20,746 nt of DNA from a virus. Below, in pieces: positions 13,117 through 20,746 of this stretch. The translations under genes and the position numbers were made by a program. The notes under the pieces are model-generated. The model was not told the DNA's origin. It worked only from the letters and a program-made list of their open reading frames with translations, and did not search any database. The DNA lies in IMG/VR virus record IMGVR_UViG_3300028025_002997, positions 1 to 20,746 of that record. One strand, given 5' to 3'. Every line of letters begins with the position of its first letter. The first letter of the stretch is position 1.

Positions 13117-14697
13117 TTAAGCGACCCTTCCAGGTTTTACATATACATCAAGTTTTTGAACGGATAATGAAGTACCATTAATGATACTCTCTAAGCCAAG
13201 CTGTAAAGCACGACCAGTGCCAGAAGCAGGGACATCTAGTTTAGTAATTACAACACCGCCTGAATACTTAGCAATGCCATATTCACCGATACCGTATTCT
13301 GAAATAGAGCCTGTATTCAGTATATTTACTGCAGATTCATAACTACCTTCGTAGTCAAAGTCCCACTTTACTGATACTGTTTGACCTGCTCCACCAATAA
13401 GGTAGAAGTCAGCTTTCTTTAGAATTTTTAGTTGTGTTGGTGTCTGATAATCAAAGTAGTTGGTATAATAAGACATCTCATAGTCTGTACCATTATCTTG
13501 ATAACCAATATACTTACCAACATAACCAGCTAAACCAAAGTAAACTTCTTTGTTTCGTGTTAAGCACATAGCTGTAGGAATCAATTCAGACCATGTTGTT
13601 ACACGAGCTGCACCATCTTGCATCTGCACTCTTGTATCAAGACAATAAACAATGTTTTGACCAGGAAACGATAGTAAGTAAAAAGCATCTAAAGGGCTAT
13701 ATACTGACTTAATTTCTTTTGGTGTTTCAAGTGAAACATAGTTTAACAAGTCGTCACGAACATTCTTAGACAAATCTCTAAACGGTGCAGACTTCTCTTG
13801 AATAGTTCTTGCTAATGACCTTACACCAGTGTCAGACAAAAAGATAACATCAGTACCTGTTGTCTGTACAGAGTCTCTGGCAATACAGCCAATACCTGTT
13901 ACAACATCAGACAATGTGATAGCTGTAGGGTCTTGTGCGTTAGCATAAACTACTGTATGACGCTCACAGAAGATAATCAAAAAACCGTTGTGAGCAGCAA
14001 TCGCTGTGATAGGGTCTCCATCACCTACAACCTCAGATATATTTAATCTACCAGCTGTACCTGTTCTATAGTTCAGTGCATCAACTAAGTCACTAAAATA
14101 AACAGTTTGTTGGTCTCCAGCAATGTCTGCAACCCATGTACGACCATAAGCAGCTAAAGCACAGTTAGGTGTAAATGTAGATGTTGTATAGCCGTTAGGC
14201 AATGTACCTAAATCACCTAGTCTCTGAAATCCAAAAGCACTGGTTAAGTAGTTCAACACCAATACAGGATGTCCTGCTTGTACAACAGTACCGTAAGACT
14301 TAGTCTCACCTGATTGCTGAATGTTGGCTACTTGCCAATGACTGTCTGATATTGTATAAGACACATTACCGTCATCAGCAGCATTACGAACAGTCTTAGC
14401 TACCAGAGCACCAGACTCTTCAATAAATAGCTTATTATTACCAGCAGCAAACAACACCACATTGTTATCAGGACCACGAAGTTCGTGTACTGTCTTAACA
14501 TCAGCAGTGCCTAAATCAGTATTGGTAGCGTGGACATTGTCCCAGCCTTTACGAGAACCAATACGACCAAACTTATCAATAATACAGTTGTTTGCAATTA
14601 AAGCGTATCCAGACTCCAATGTAACGCTAGAGTCCTGGGTGTTTAAACCCATGAAGCCAGGAGCTGCTACAGTTGCTGCTTGGAGTTGTTTACTCAC
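13117..14697 (-). CDS. Tail nozzle / packaged-DNA stabilisation protein, P22 gp10-like
   Basis: A 526-aa structural protein of the short tail, below the adaptor. The N-terminus is MSKQLQAATVAAPGFMGLNT, followed by a Q-D-S-S-V-T-L-E-S-G segment and N-C-I-I-D-K-F-G-R-I-G. This is the pattern that opens P22 gp10-type and related tail stabilisation proteins. The body has repeated beta-propeller-like blades (VVLFAAGNNKLFIEES; GFLIIFCERHTVVYAN; VIFLSDTGVRSLA). The GTG at 14697 was chosen because it overlaps the adaptor stop by 4 nt (GTGA) and gives the expected N-terminus. A TTG at 14709 would add four residues. The family match is by recalled motif; the tail role is supported by the adaptor directly upstream. 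Confidence 0.82.
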   Translation of the reverse strand: MSKQLQAATVAAPGFMGLNTQDSSVTLESGYALIANNCIIDKFGRIGSRKGWDNVHATNTDLGTADVKTVHELRGPDNNVVLFAAGNNKLFIEESGALVAKTVRNAADDGNVSYTISDSHWQVANIQQSGETKSYGTVVQAGHPVLVLNYLTSAFGFQRLGDLGTLPNGYTTSTFTPNCALAAYGRTWVADIAGDQQTVYFSDLVDALNYRTGTAGRLNISEVVGDGDPITAIAAHNGFLIIFCERHTVVYANAQDPTAITLSDVVTGIGCIARDSVQTTGTDVIFLSDTGVRSLARTIQEKSAPFRDLSKNVRDDLLNYVSLETPKEIKSVYSPLDAFYLLSFPGQNIVYCLDTRVQMQDGAARVTTWSELIPTAMCLTRNKEVYFGLAGYVGKYIGYQDNGTDYEMSYYTNYFDYQTPTQLKILKKADFYLIGGAGQTVSVKWDFDYEGSYESAVNILNTGSISEYGIGEYGIAKYSGGVVITKLDVPASGTGRALQLGLESIINGTSLSVQKLDVYVKPGRVA

Positions 14698-15347
14698 ACG
14701 CTCACCCAATTAGTGTCTTCAATGTAACGATTAGACTCAAGAGCAATATAATCAGCCATTAAGTTCTTAGCTAGTAAATAAGCTTCTGAAGAGGCTAAAC
14801 CACCGTCTTCACCACGCTCTACTAGAGCTCTTGCATACGCATTCATAATCACGACATCAGCAGGAACTTTAATTACTGTGCTATCGCTAGTTAGTTTGTC
14901 TTGTGGTAAGAACACATTGAATCGTAATGTGTAAACACCGTTAGGAATTGGGAAGACATCAACTAGCGTGTCTCCGTTAGAGTCTTGACCGTTAAAGTTG
15001 TAATACTGTGGAGAACCTTTTTGTGCAGTTGTCAACAAGAACTGCTGGTCCATCCAATCACGAGTAGCTTGTCTTAAAAACCAGTTACTTGTGTCATTTA
15101 ATACATTACCAACTCTAAAGCGTACACCAGAGCCTGTGAGGACATAACTGAACAAATCAGCTGTTGTGTCGGCTGTTAAGGTTTCTGACAACGCATTCCA
15201 ATTGTAAGCAGCTTCTACCTGTGTCTTAGCATCGTTAACGAAAGTACCGATTAGCTTAGAGTAAGTAGTAGCATTAACTGTAGAGACTTCAGACTCTCTA
15301 AGTCTTAGTAAAACTTCATTAACTGCTTGTAAATAAGTAGTTGTCAT
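14694..15347 (-). CDS. Head-tail adaptor, T7 gp11 / P22 gp4-like
   Basis: A 217-aa protein that should sit under the portal and connect it to the tail nozzle. It opens MTTTYLQAVNEVLLRLRESE, a helical start seen in many podovirus tail tubular A or adaptor proteins. The middle is a beta domain (VFPIPNGVYTLRFNVFLPQ), and helices follow (NAYARALVERGEDGGLASSE, then AYLLAKNLMADYIAL). It has an AAGGGA ribosome-binding site 4 nt upstream of the ATG spacer and a predicted promoter immediately before it, so it appears to lead its own transcription unit. Its end overlaps the nozzle gene. The assignment is confident from overall pattern and order. Confidence 0.85.
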   Translation of the reverse strand: MTTTYLQAVNEVLLRLRESEVSTVNATTYSKLIGTFVNDAKTQVEAAYNWNALSETLTADTTADLFSYVLTGSGVRFRVGNVLNDTSNWFLRQATRDWMDQQFLLTTAQKGSPQYYNFNGQDSNGDTLVDVFPIPNGVYTLRFNVFLPQDKLTSDSTVIKVPADVVIMNAYARALVERGEDGGLASSEAYLLAKNLMADYIALESNRYIEDTNWVSV

Positions 15348-15357
15348 ATATTCCCTT

Positions 15358-15386
15358 AGTTTAGCACACTTTTATGTTTGTGTCAA
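15358..15386 (-). promoter_or_regulatory. Predicted sigma70-type promoter ahead of the adaptor gene
   Basis: On the - strand a perfect -35 TTGACA (15386-15381) is separated by exactly 17 nt from TAAACT (15363-15358), a 4/6 match to -10. TGC sits just before it, forming an extended -10. It lies in the only notable gap of the small-gene run (15348-15394). The expected start, near 15351, is downstream of the AAGGGA ribosome-binding site (15357-15352) and only about 4 nt before the ATG, so a transcript from here would be nearly leaderless. Confidence 0.55.
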
Positions 15387-15394
15387 CAATTATT

Positions 15395-15655
15395 TTACCA
15401 TTTTACCTTGTCAGCCCAATATGCCGCACTCATCTTACCTTTGGCAATATTCTTAGCATGACGGTCTTTAAAAGCCTTATTTCGTGCTGTTCCTTCAGGA
15501 CTACCTTTTACACCTTGTTGACCGAAACGAATTGTCTTTATTTGGTCGCCAGATTTAGCCACAACAACATGAGACTTAGTTGGGTGACTTGGTGTTGATT
15601 TAGGCTTATTATAGCCTGAAACACCTGCTTTAGTTAGTCTTGAGTCTTTTTTCAT
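15395..15655 (-). CDS. Basic conserved phage protein (86 aa)
   Basis: An 86-aa, strongly basic protein that begins MKKDSRLTKAGVSGYNKPKS. It contains a core (KSHVVVAKSGDQIKTIRFGQ) and ends KNIAKGKMSAAYWADKVKW. I recall this pattern, especially the TIRFGQQGVKGSP and KGKMSAAYWAxKVKW blocks, as a widespread uncharacterised phage family, possibly the one catalogued as DUF6321. The charge suggests DNA or RNA contact, or a small head-associated protein; neither is shown. Its ATG overlaps the stop of the 49-aa gene (ATGA) in a series of coupled small genes, and it is the last gene before the adaptor promoter. Confidence 0.78.
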   Translation of the reverse strand: MKKDSRLTKAGVSGYNKPKSTPSHPTKSHVVVAKSGDQIKTIRFGQQGVKGSPEGTARNKAFKDRHAKNIAKGKMSAAYWADKVKW

Positions 15656-15801
15656 TTCTTTTTCTTAGCTGTTTTAGCAGCATCTTTGAAGTCTTTAGCG
15701 GTTGGAGCACCTTTAGAGCCTACCTTACGCATCTTTTCACCTGAACCAGACTTGATACGAGCTTTCTTGGCTGCGATATTGGCATACAGTCCTGGTTTCA
15801 T
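15652..15801 (-). CDS. Very small basic phage protein (49 aa)
   Basis: A 49-aa ORF beginning [20 protein letters not shown] and ending AAKTAKKKK. About a third of its residues are Lys or Arg. The block [25 protein letters not shown] is one I recognise from many aquatic phage genomes, always near structural genes and without a function. Its start overlaps the stop of the 57-aa gene by TAATG and its stop overlaps the 86-aa gene by ATGA. This coupling and the recognised motif support it as real. It may bind nucleic acid. Confidence 0.72.
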   Translation of the reverse strand: MKPGLYANIAAKKARIKSGSGEKMRKVGSKGAPTAKDFKDAAKTAKKKK

Positions 15802-15974
15802 TAGCGACCTCTCTTAGAGTTATTCTTCATCGTTCTTGCACCACGAACTGGCATAGATTTACCAGCCTTTGACAAAGCAATAGCCACTGCTTGTTTCTGT
15901 GGCTTGCCTTCTTTAACCATCATACGGATGTTAGAAGATACTGTTTTGTCTGATTTACCTGATTTCAATGGCAT
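15801..15974 (-). CDS. Small basic phage protein (57 aa)
   Basis: A 57-aa protein starting [20 protein letters not shown] and running through a [20 protein letters not shown] block to a basic tail. The pattern [29 protein letters not shown] is a common small phage and prophage family of unknown function. An upstream in-frame ATG (16010) is less likely, because ATG 15974 has GAAAGGG with a 6-nt spacer and gives the usual family start. The gap to the preceding gene is 1 nt, and the stop overlaps the 49-aa gene. Function unknown; nucleic-acid binding is possible from charge. Confidence 0.78.
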   Translation of the reverse strand: MPLKSGKSDKTVSSNIRMMVKEGKPQKQAVAIALSKAGKSMPVRGARTMKNNSKRGR

Positions 15975-15975
15975 A

Positions 15976-16302
15976 TTAAACCCTTTCAAGCACAAAAGTG
16001 CAGATTGCATAAAATGTTGAAGAAGCTTCTGGTGTCATAGAGATTGTGTCTCCTTCTTCCAAAACTACATAAGCTCCACCGTCAAACTTAAAATAATCTT
16101 TAGATGCTAAACTGAACTCATTAAAAACATTGATAGTTGTAGTTGTACTAGCATCATACCAAGACACAGTGATATGCTTAGTGTTACCACCACCGTTGTG
16201 TAGATACATTAGATTCCATCTAACTTGATAGCCGTCAGGAACGGTATATATTAAGTTAGACGACCCTGCTGTTAAGTTTTTACCTACTGATAGGTGTTTC
16301 AT
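15976..16302 (-). CDS. Small beta-rich virion-type protein (108 aa)
   Basis: A 108-aa protein of alternating strands: it begins [20 protein letters not shown], continues [19 protein letters not shown], then ITVSWYDAS, and ends [13 protein letters not shown]. The layout suggests a small beta-sandwich such as those that decorate tails or attach to fibres. No enzyme motif is present. It is coupled upstream to the 69-aa membrane protein by TAATG and lies in the block between fibres and adaptor. I recall similar short proteins in phage tail regions, but the role is inferred. Confidence 0.68.
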   Translation of the reverse strand: MKHLSVGKNLTAGSSNLIYTVPDGYQVRWNLMYLHNGGGNTKHITVSWYDASTTTTINVFNEFSLASKDYFKFDGGAYVVLEEGDTISMTPEASSTFYAICTFVLERV

Positions 16303-16511
16303 TATCCACCAAACATTTTCTTAATAACTAAAGTTATCGCTGCACCAATAGAACCTGCAGCAAGAAGCAATACATATAATCCACCTTTACCTTGGTTAAT
16401 TACTGCATTAACCTGTTGCATCTCTTTGCGTAACAGATGAACTTCGTTAATTAGTATCTTGACCTCTGCTTGTAAAGCTCCGAAGTCCTTGTCTGTTATG
16501 TTGTCTGACAT
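16302..16511 (-). CDS. Coiled-coil plus C-terminal TM protein, XhlA/holin-like
   Basis: A 69-aa protein with an N-terminal coiled coil (DFGALQAEVKILINEVHLLR) and one C-terminal membrane segment at about residues 43-64 (GGLYVLLLAAGSIGAAITLV) followed by IKKMFGG. This order is seen in XhlA-type hemolysin/holin accessory proteins, which help holins in some phages. A proper three-TM holin is encoded about 11 kb away next to the endolysin, so this may be a second holin, a holin regulator, or a membrane-contact protein of the tail. Start and stop are coupled to its neighbours. The topology is clear; the function is open. Confidence 0.7.
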   Translation of the reverse strand: MSDNITDKDFGALQAEVKILINEVHLLRKEMQQVNAVINQGKGGLYVLLLAAGSIGAAITLVIKKMFGG

Positions 16512-16513
16512 AC

Positions 16514-16666
16514 CTACCCTATGAGTTCTTCTTCATTGATTACTGGAACTGCTTGCCACTTACTTGTGTAGCCTTGAGTAATGCAAATATATCTAACCTG
16601 AAGTTCTTGAGTCTTATCTTGTTTAATAATAATACGAAACTCAGGTGTTGAATTTGGATATAACAT
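16514..16666 (-). CDS. Conserved tiny phage protein (50 aa)
   Basis: A 50-aa ORF starting MLYPNSTPEFRIIIKQDKTQ and ending VINEEELIG before a TAG. It reads as two or three beta strands with a Trp-Gln-Ala turn (TSKWQAVPV). Its ATG overlaps the stop of the 79-aa gene (TAATG), and it ends 2 nt before the start of the XhlA-like gene, so it fills an otherwise empty 154-nt gap in the small-gene series. I recall MLYPNSTPEFRI-like starts among fibre-proximal genes of other phages. Function unknown. Confidence 0.7.
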   Translation of the reverse strand: MLYPNSTPEFRIIIKQDKTQELQVRYICITQGYTSKWQAVPVINEEELIG

Positions 16667-16905
16667 TATTCAGGCTGTTGTTCAGTAGTTGATTCAGGTT
16701 GCGGTGGTGGTACATATTCAGCAATTACACCATATTCACCTGCATTTGCTTTAGTCCAAATTTCTTGGATGTGTGCATAAGCATCTGTGCCATTAATACC
16801 TGATGGATGTTCCTCATTAACTTCTTCATACTTTACAACGCACTCAAAAAAAGTATGTTCGGCATCACACCACTTTAAATCTTTAACATATTGAACTGTA
16901 AACAT
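16666..16905 (-). CDS. Small fibre-proximal phage protein (79 aa)
   Basis: A 79-aa acidic protein: MFTVQYVKDLKWCDAEHTFF, then CVVKYEEVNEEHPSGINGTD, then AYAHIQEIWTKANAGEYGVI, closing with a Pro/Glu/Gln-rich tail (PPPQPESTTEQQPE). The beta-rich start and the NEExPxGINxTDxYAHIQEIW block recall proteins found beside phage tail fibres, some annotated as fibre-associated or assembly proteins. AAGGA lies 6-7 nt before the ATG. It is the first small gene after the two fibre genes, which fits a fibre-related job, but this is inference. Confidence 0.7.
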   Translation of the reverse strand: MFTVQYVKDLKWCDAEHTFFECVVKYEEVNEEHPSGINGTDAYAHIQEIWTKANAGEYGVIAEYVPPPQPESTTEQQPE

Positions 16906-16914
16906 AATTTATCC

Positions 16915-17660
16915 TTAAGAAATACGAACCCAAAGACCAGGTGTAAGAGTAGAACCATCGCTAAATGCTCTTGACACACATCTCCATGTTCCTGAACCAA
17001 TAGTAGTGTATACAGCACCGATTGCAAAATTAAAATATGGCATATACACATCATTTCCAGAATTATCCATTACCACGGAAATTGGATATGTTCTTAAACT
17101 TGAACCCGCAATGGTTGAATTTGGGTTGTAATTTGTTGTGTTACCTGGTCTACCACAAACATAACTACCAATAGCATATAAATCAGTATTAGTAATTGCA
17201 CCTGTTTGACCGTTAAGAGATGTTACACCACCACCTGAACCTGAGGAAGCAGAAGTAATACGACCTTTAGCATCAACAGTTACAGTAGCTGTAGTATATG
17301 TCCCTGCAGTAACACCAGTGCTTGATAACTTATTAGTAGTTACAGCACCGTCAGCAATTTTAGCTTCTGTTACATTTGAATCAGCAATCTTTGCAGTAGT
17401 AACAGCATTGCTTGCAATATCGCCAGCAACAATAGTACCATCAGCAATCTTTGCAGAAGTAATTGCACCGTCAGCAACCTTATCTGTAGTGATGCCGCCA
17501 TCAACCACAGTAGAAGGAATGATTTCCTTAACTACTCCACCAGTATGCTCTGTGTATAGTTTACCATCAGCAGTATTAACCGCTAACTCTCCCACTGATA
17601 AAGAAGAAGCAGCTGGAACTGCACTTGCAGTCTGGCTGTTCTTAGTTATAATTGTAGTCA

Positions 17661-17661
<1 letters not shown>
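16915..17661 (-). CDS. Tail fibre with decapeptide repeats
   Basis: A 248-aa fibre protein. Residues 17-46 (ASSLSVGELAVNTADGKLYT) are a common N-terminal segment of phage fibres. Residues 54-113 are six tandem 10-aa repeats of the DGAITSAKIA type, which should form a regular beta-structured shaft. Residues 117-137 (TAGTYTTATVTVDAKGRITS) are another frequent fibre block, and the C-terminal 100 residues form a non-repetitive beta domain (a possible receptor-binding or closing domain) ending GLWVRIS. Its start overlaps the collagen-like fibre stop by TAATG and uses a ribosome-binding site coded by that gene's last residues. The fibre role is confident; the receptor is unknown. Confidence 0.83.
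17323..17502 (-). repeat. Six 30-bp (10-aa) tandem repeats in the fibre shaft
   Basis: Residues 54-113 of the fibre read as six units of ten: DGGITTDKVA, DGAITSAKIA, DGTIVAGDIA, SNAVTTAKIA, DSNVTEAKIA, DGAVTTNKLS. The conserved positions are D1, the beta-branched pair at 4-5 and the K-I/V-A end. Unit number is likely to vary by recombination. Confidence 0.85.
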
Positions 17662-18731
<1,070 letters not shown>

Positions 18732-18794
18732 GTATTATCCTTTGTGTCTTGTTTAAAGACTCCGAATACACATTCCTGCGTAATGCGAGCCCTT

Positions 18795-18825
18795 AAAAAA
18801 GACCCCTGCCGAAGCAGGGAATCTT
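18795..18825 (-). terminator. Rho-independent terminator after the coat gene
   Basis: On the - strand CCCTGC-TTCG-GCAGGG forms a 6-bp stem with a UUCG tetraloop, followed by GTC and six T. It starts about 16 nt after the coat gene stop and precedes the fibre genes, so it should reduce read-through from capsid to fibres. Confidence 0.9.
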
Positions 18826-18835
18826 AGTGCTTATA

Positions 18836-19792
18836 TTAAGCGTTAACAGCCAATACGAAACCAGCTTCTGGGCGAACAACTTTAGTACCGAACAATGTGT
18901 CGGCAGTGTAAAGTGTTGACAAGTAGTCTAGTTTGTACTGAGTCTGTGAGCGAACACCAACTTGCTCAGCAAGAACCATTGTGTCTGTATGGAACAACAA
19001 TGCAGCTTTAACACCATCACCAGCTGAGTTCTCAGCAGCAGTTTCGATAGTAGGCATATTGCTTGACACATAGATGTCGATGCCATACAACTTACCGATT
19101 TGACCGTTCTGAACACCACGACCATCAACGAAGTCGCTTGAGTTGTAGCGGTCAACACCCATGATTGCATTACGCAATGATGGTGGGATTGCAAACTTAC
19201 GACCGTCCATTGGTACATCAGCGTCGTCCATCAACTGGATTAGCTTACGGAAACCAGCGTCAGTGAATACATCAGATGTAGTTACTGTGTCAACAGCGTA
19301 AGCAGTCAAACCAGTAGAAGCATCGATGAAGTATGCGTTTGAGTGAACCCAATCAGAAGCGTCGCCGTCACCGAAAGACTTACCTAAAGCAATCAACTCG
19401 TCGTCAACTTGTTTAGCCAAAGCATAGCCAGCGTCTTCTGTGTAGAATGAGCGTAGTGATGACAAAGCTTGAACAGCAGTGATGTCCTCGATGAAGCGTG
19501 AGTATTCAAAGTGCTTGTTGATTAGAACTTGTACTTCAGATTCAGCGTTAGCTTGAATTGTAACAGCTGTGTTAGCAGCTTTAGCAGTTGCTGAGCCACG
19601 AACTGGCTTAGGAATGTGCAATGTGTCGCCTTTTTTGCCTTTGAAAGACATCTTGCGAACTAAGTTTGCCAATACTAAGTTTTTCTTGTAGGCAGCGATA
19701 ACCTCATCAGACCAAATTTCTGGAATGAAGTTTGCTGCTGCTGTGTTGTTAACGATGGAGGTACTATCTCCTGGGTATACTACTTTTGCCAT
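18836..19792 (-). CDS. Major capsid protein, HK97 fold
   Basis: A 318-aa coat protein. The N-terminal arm (NNTAAANFIPEIWSDEVIAA) is followed by an extended-loop region with GKKGDTLHIPKPVRG. Residues 95-140 hold the long spine helix (SSLRSFYTEDAGYALAKQVD). Later come the A-domain type elements DVPMDGRKFAIPPSLRNAIM and NGQIGKLYGIDIYVSSNMP, and a C-terminal strand (TLFGTKVVRPEAGFVLAVN). These are typical of podovirus and related HK97-fold major capsid proteins of about 320-350 aa. The scaffold gene lies directly upstream and a strong terminator directly downstream, as expected for the most abundant virion protein. An AGGAA site lies 9 nt before the ATG. Confidence 0.9.
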   Translation of the reverse strand: MAKVVYPGDSTSIVNNTAAANFIPEIWSDEVIAAYKKNLVLANLVRKMSFKGKKGDTLHIPKPVRGSATAKAANTAVTIQANAESEVQVLINKHFEYSRFIEDITAVQALSSLRSFYTEDAGYALAKQVDDELIALGKSFGDGDASDWVHSNAYFIDASTGLTAYAVDTVTTSDVFTDAGFRKLIQLMDDADVPMDGRKFAIPPSLRNAIMGVDRYNSSDFVDGRGVQNGQIGKLYGIDIYVSSNMPTIETAAENSAGDGVKAALLFHTDTMVLAEQVGVRSQTQYKLDYLSTLYTADTLFGTKVVRPEAGFVLAVNA

Positions 19793-19831
19793 GATTTTAT
19801 TTCCTATAAAAGTTTAAGTTAAATACTAAAA

Positions 19832-20674
19832 TTACTTGACTCTACCTTCAGCGTATGCAGCCATAATCTCTTCAGACATCTGGTCGTAACGGTCAGGGTC
19901 AGTCATTCTCAATTTAATAAGGTCTGCTCTACGATATACTTTTCTGCTTGACTCACCAGCACCGCCAACATCCACGGTTGCAGCTTTCATTGCAGTTTTC
20001 TGTGCGTTAGCTTCTACTTCATTTGATTGAGCTGTCTGTTGGACAACCTGTTGTGCTTTGATTTGTTTAATCTCTTTGTAAGTAGATAACAACTCGTCAG
20101 CAGCTTCAAAATCGTATTCTGCGTCAGCTTTAGCAAACAAGTTCAATCGAATTGCTGAAGATTTAACCCAATCCTGGAAACCACTGTCTTGTGCAATAGT
20201 TACAAAGTCTGGATGTTTTGCAGACAACTGTTGAGCTGTCTTCATCTTCTTCATTTCAAGTGCTGCTTGTCGTGCTTCAATTACTGCAGGATGCTTTTCA
20301 ACCTGTCTGTTCACAGCCTGTTTAGGGTCTGCAAAAAAGTCTTCTTCAAGCGATTCTTCAATCGGCTGTTGCTGAACTTTCTTGTTAGATTCGAGTTGTT
20401 GCTTTAAAAGCTGGTCTGCAAGGCTTCGTACTTCGTGAACCTCGTTTGCTTGACGACCGATGAGCTTTTCAGCTTCTTGGTGCATCCTTGCAATCTCGAT
20501 AGCTGATTTACCTCTGTACTTCTCTGGTAACTCTTCTACCGCTGGTTCAGCGTTGTCAACCGCTTCAGGTTTACCAGAACTAGTTGTATCTGGGACTGGG
20601 GTTGTAACATCTTGTACTACTTCTTGCTCATTGCTTTCAAACAGTTCGTCTTGGTCAATAAAGTTTGCTGCCAT
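19832..20674 (-). CDS. Capsid scaffolding protein
   Basis: A 280-aa protein of acidic and helical character: an acidic, disordered start (FIDQDELFESNEQEVVQDV), a central helical part rich in Gln, Lys and Glu (HEVRSLADQLLKQQLESNKK), and a basic/acidic end with RRADLIKLRMTDPDRYDQM and MAAYAEGRVK. No catalytic motif is seen. Podovirus scaffolds have this composition, are placed just before the coat gene and end in a charged helix that contacts the coat. The ATG has AGGAG 6 nt upstream. Assignment is by position and composition plus the familiar TDPDRYxxxxxEIxxAYAEGRV end. Confidence 0.85.
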   Translation of the reverse strand: MAANFIDQDELFESNEQEVVQDVTTPVPDTTSSGKPEAVDNAEPAVEELPEKYRGKSAIEIARMHQEAEKLIGRQANEVHEVRSLADQLLKQQLESNKKVQQQPIEESLEEDFFADPKQAVNRQVEKHPAVIEARQAALEMKKMKTAQQLSAKHPDFVTIAQDSGFQDWVKSSAIRLNLFAKADAEYDFEAADELLSTYKEIKQIKAQQVVQQTAQSNEVEANAQKTAMKAATVDVGGAGESSRKVYRRADLIKLRMTDPDRYDQMSEEIMAAYAEGRVK

Positions 20675-20746
20675 TTAAAGTCTCCTGTCACCGAATCAAG
20701 TGATTTTAGGATTTATATTCTGAGGCTCTTGCGAGGTGTCTCAGGC
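20675..20746 (-). other. Leader of the scaffold gene and probable 3' end of the upstream gene
   Basis: The 71 bases ahead of the scaffold hold its AGGAG ribosome-binding site. Two open - strand frames enter from the right edge and stop at 20713 (ending PRKSLRI) or 20706 (ending RASEYKS). One of them is probably the end of the portal gene expected upstream, but the piece is too short to decide. No promoter is evident. Confidence 0.35.

Noticed and set aside
18746-18760. Small inverted repeat GTCTT-N5-AAGAC before the collagen-like fibre
   Set aside because: Only 5 bp and AT-rich; no T-run, and not clearly placed to block the ribosome-binding site.
20720-20744. Hairpin CTGAG...CTC-GCAA-GAG...CTCAG on the - strand near the right edge
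   Set aside because: Interrupted stem with no T-run behind it; probably part of the coding end of the upstream gene.

Overview
The window reads as a piece of a tailed double-stranded DNA phage with a short (podovirus-type) tail. It carries a portal-proximal scaffold, HK97-fold coat protein, tail fibres, a T7 gp11/P22 gp4-like adaptor, a P22 gp10-like tail protein, large Ala/Gly-rich ejection-type proteins and a lysis cassette. No sheath, tape measure or ribosomal gene is visible. It is moderately AT-rich and almost fully coding; there is no gap over 300 bases without a gene, and no tRNA, rRNA or CRISPR array was seen. Several small proteins resemble ones I recall from uncultured freshwater and marine phages, so an aquatic bacterial host is likely. 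That rests on memory, not on a search. The host itself cannot be named.

Left arm, positions 3-4520, + strand: a tight operon for DNA and nucleotide metabolism. In order it holds a PD-(D/E)XK Holliday-junction-resolvase-like nuclease, a 57-aa coiled-coil protein, a 67-aa unknown, a DnaQ/RNase H-fold exonuclease with a zinc ribbon, a DUF3310 protein, a 51-aa acidic protein, a free-standing HNH-AP2 homing endonuclease, a class II (B12-dependent) ribonucleotide reductase and a small membrane protein. Nearly every junction overlaps by 1-11 nt, which suggests translational coupling. The arm ends at a strong UUCG-loop terminator at 4556-4578.

Right arm, 4577-20746, - strand, read from right to left: scaffold, coat protein, a second UUCG terminator, a collagen-like fibre, a second fibre, eight genes for small proteins (49-108 aa), a predicted sigma70-type promoter (15358-15386), head-tail adaptor, tail nozzle protein, an 89-aa fibre-like protein, a 132-aa possibly GNAT-like protein, three ejection-type proteins, two signal-peptide-bearing proteins, a TM/coiled-coil protein, holin and GH24 endolysin. 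The two arms converge at the 4556-4578 terminator.

Together the left arm supplies dNTPs and processes phage DNA, while the right arm builds the particle and lyses the host. Within the set, the least explained parts are the two secreted cysteine-containing proteins next to the lysis genes, the run of tiny basic proteins at 15395-15974, and a membrane/coiled-coil protein (16302-16511) that looks holin-like but lies among tail genes. I recognise no defence, toxin-antitoxin or other clearly new system.
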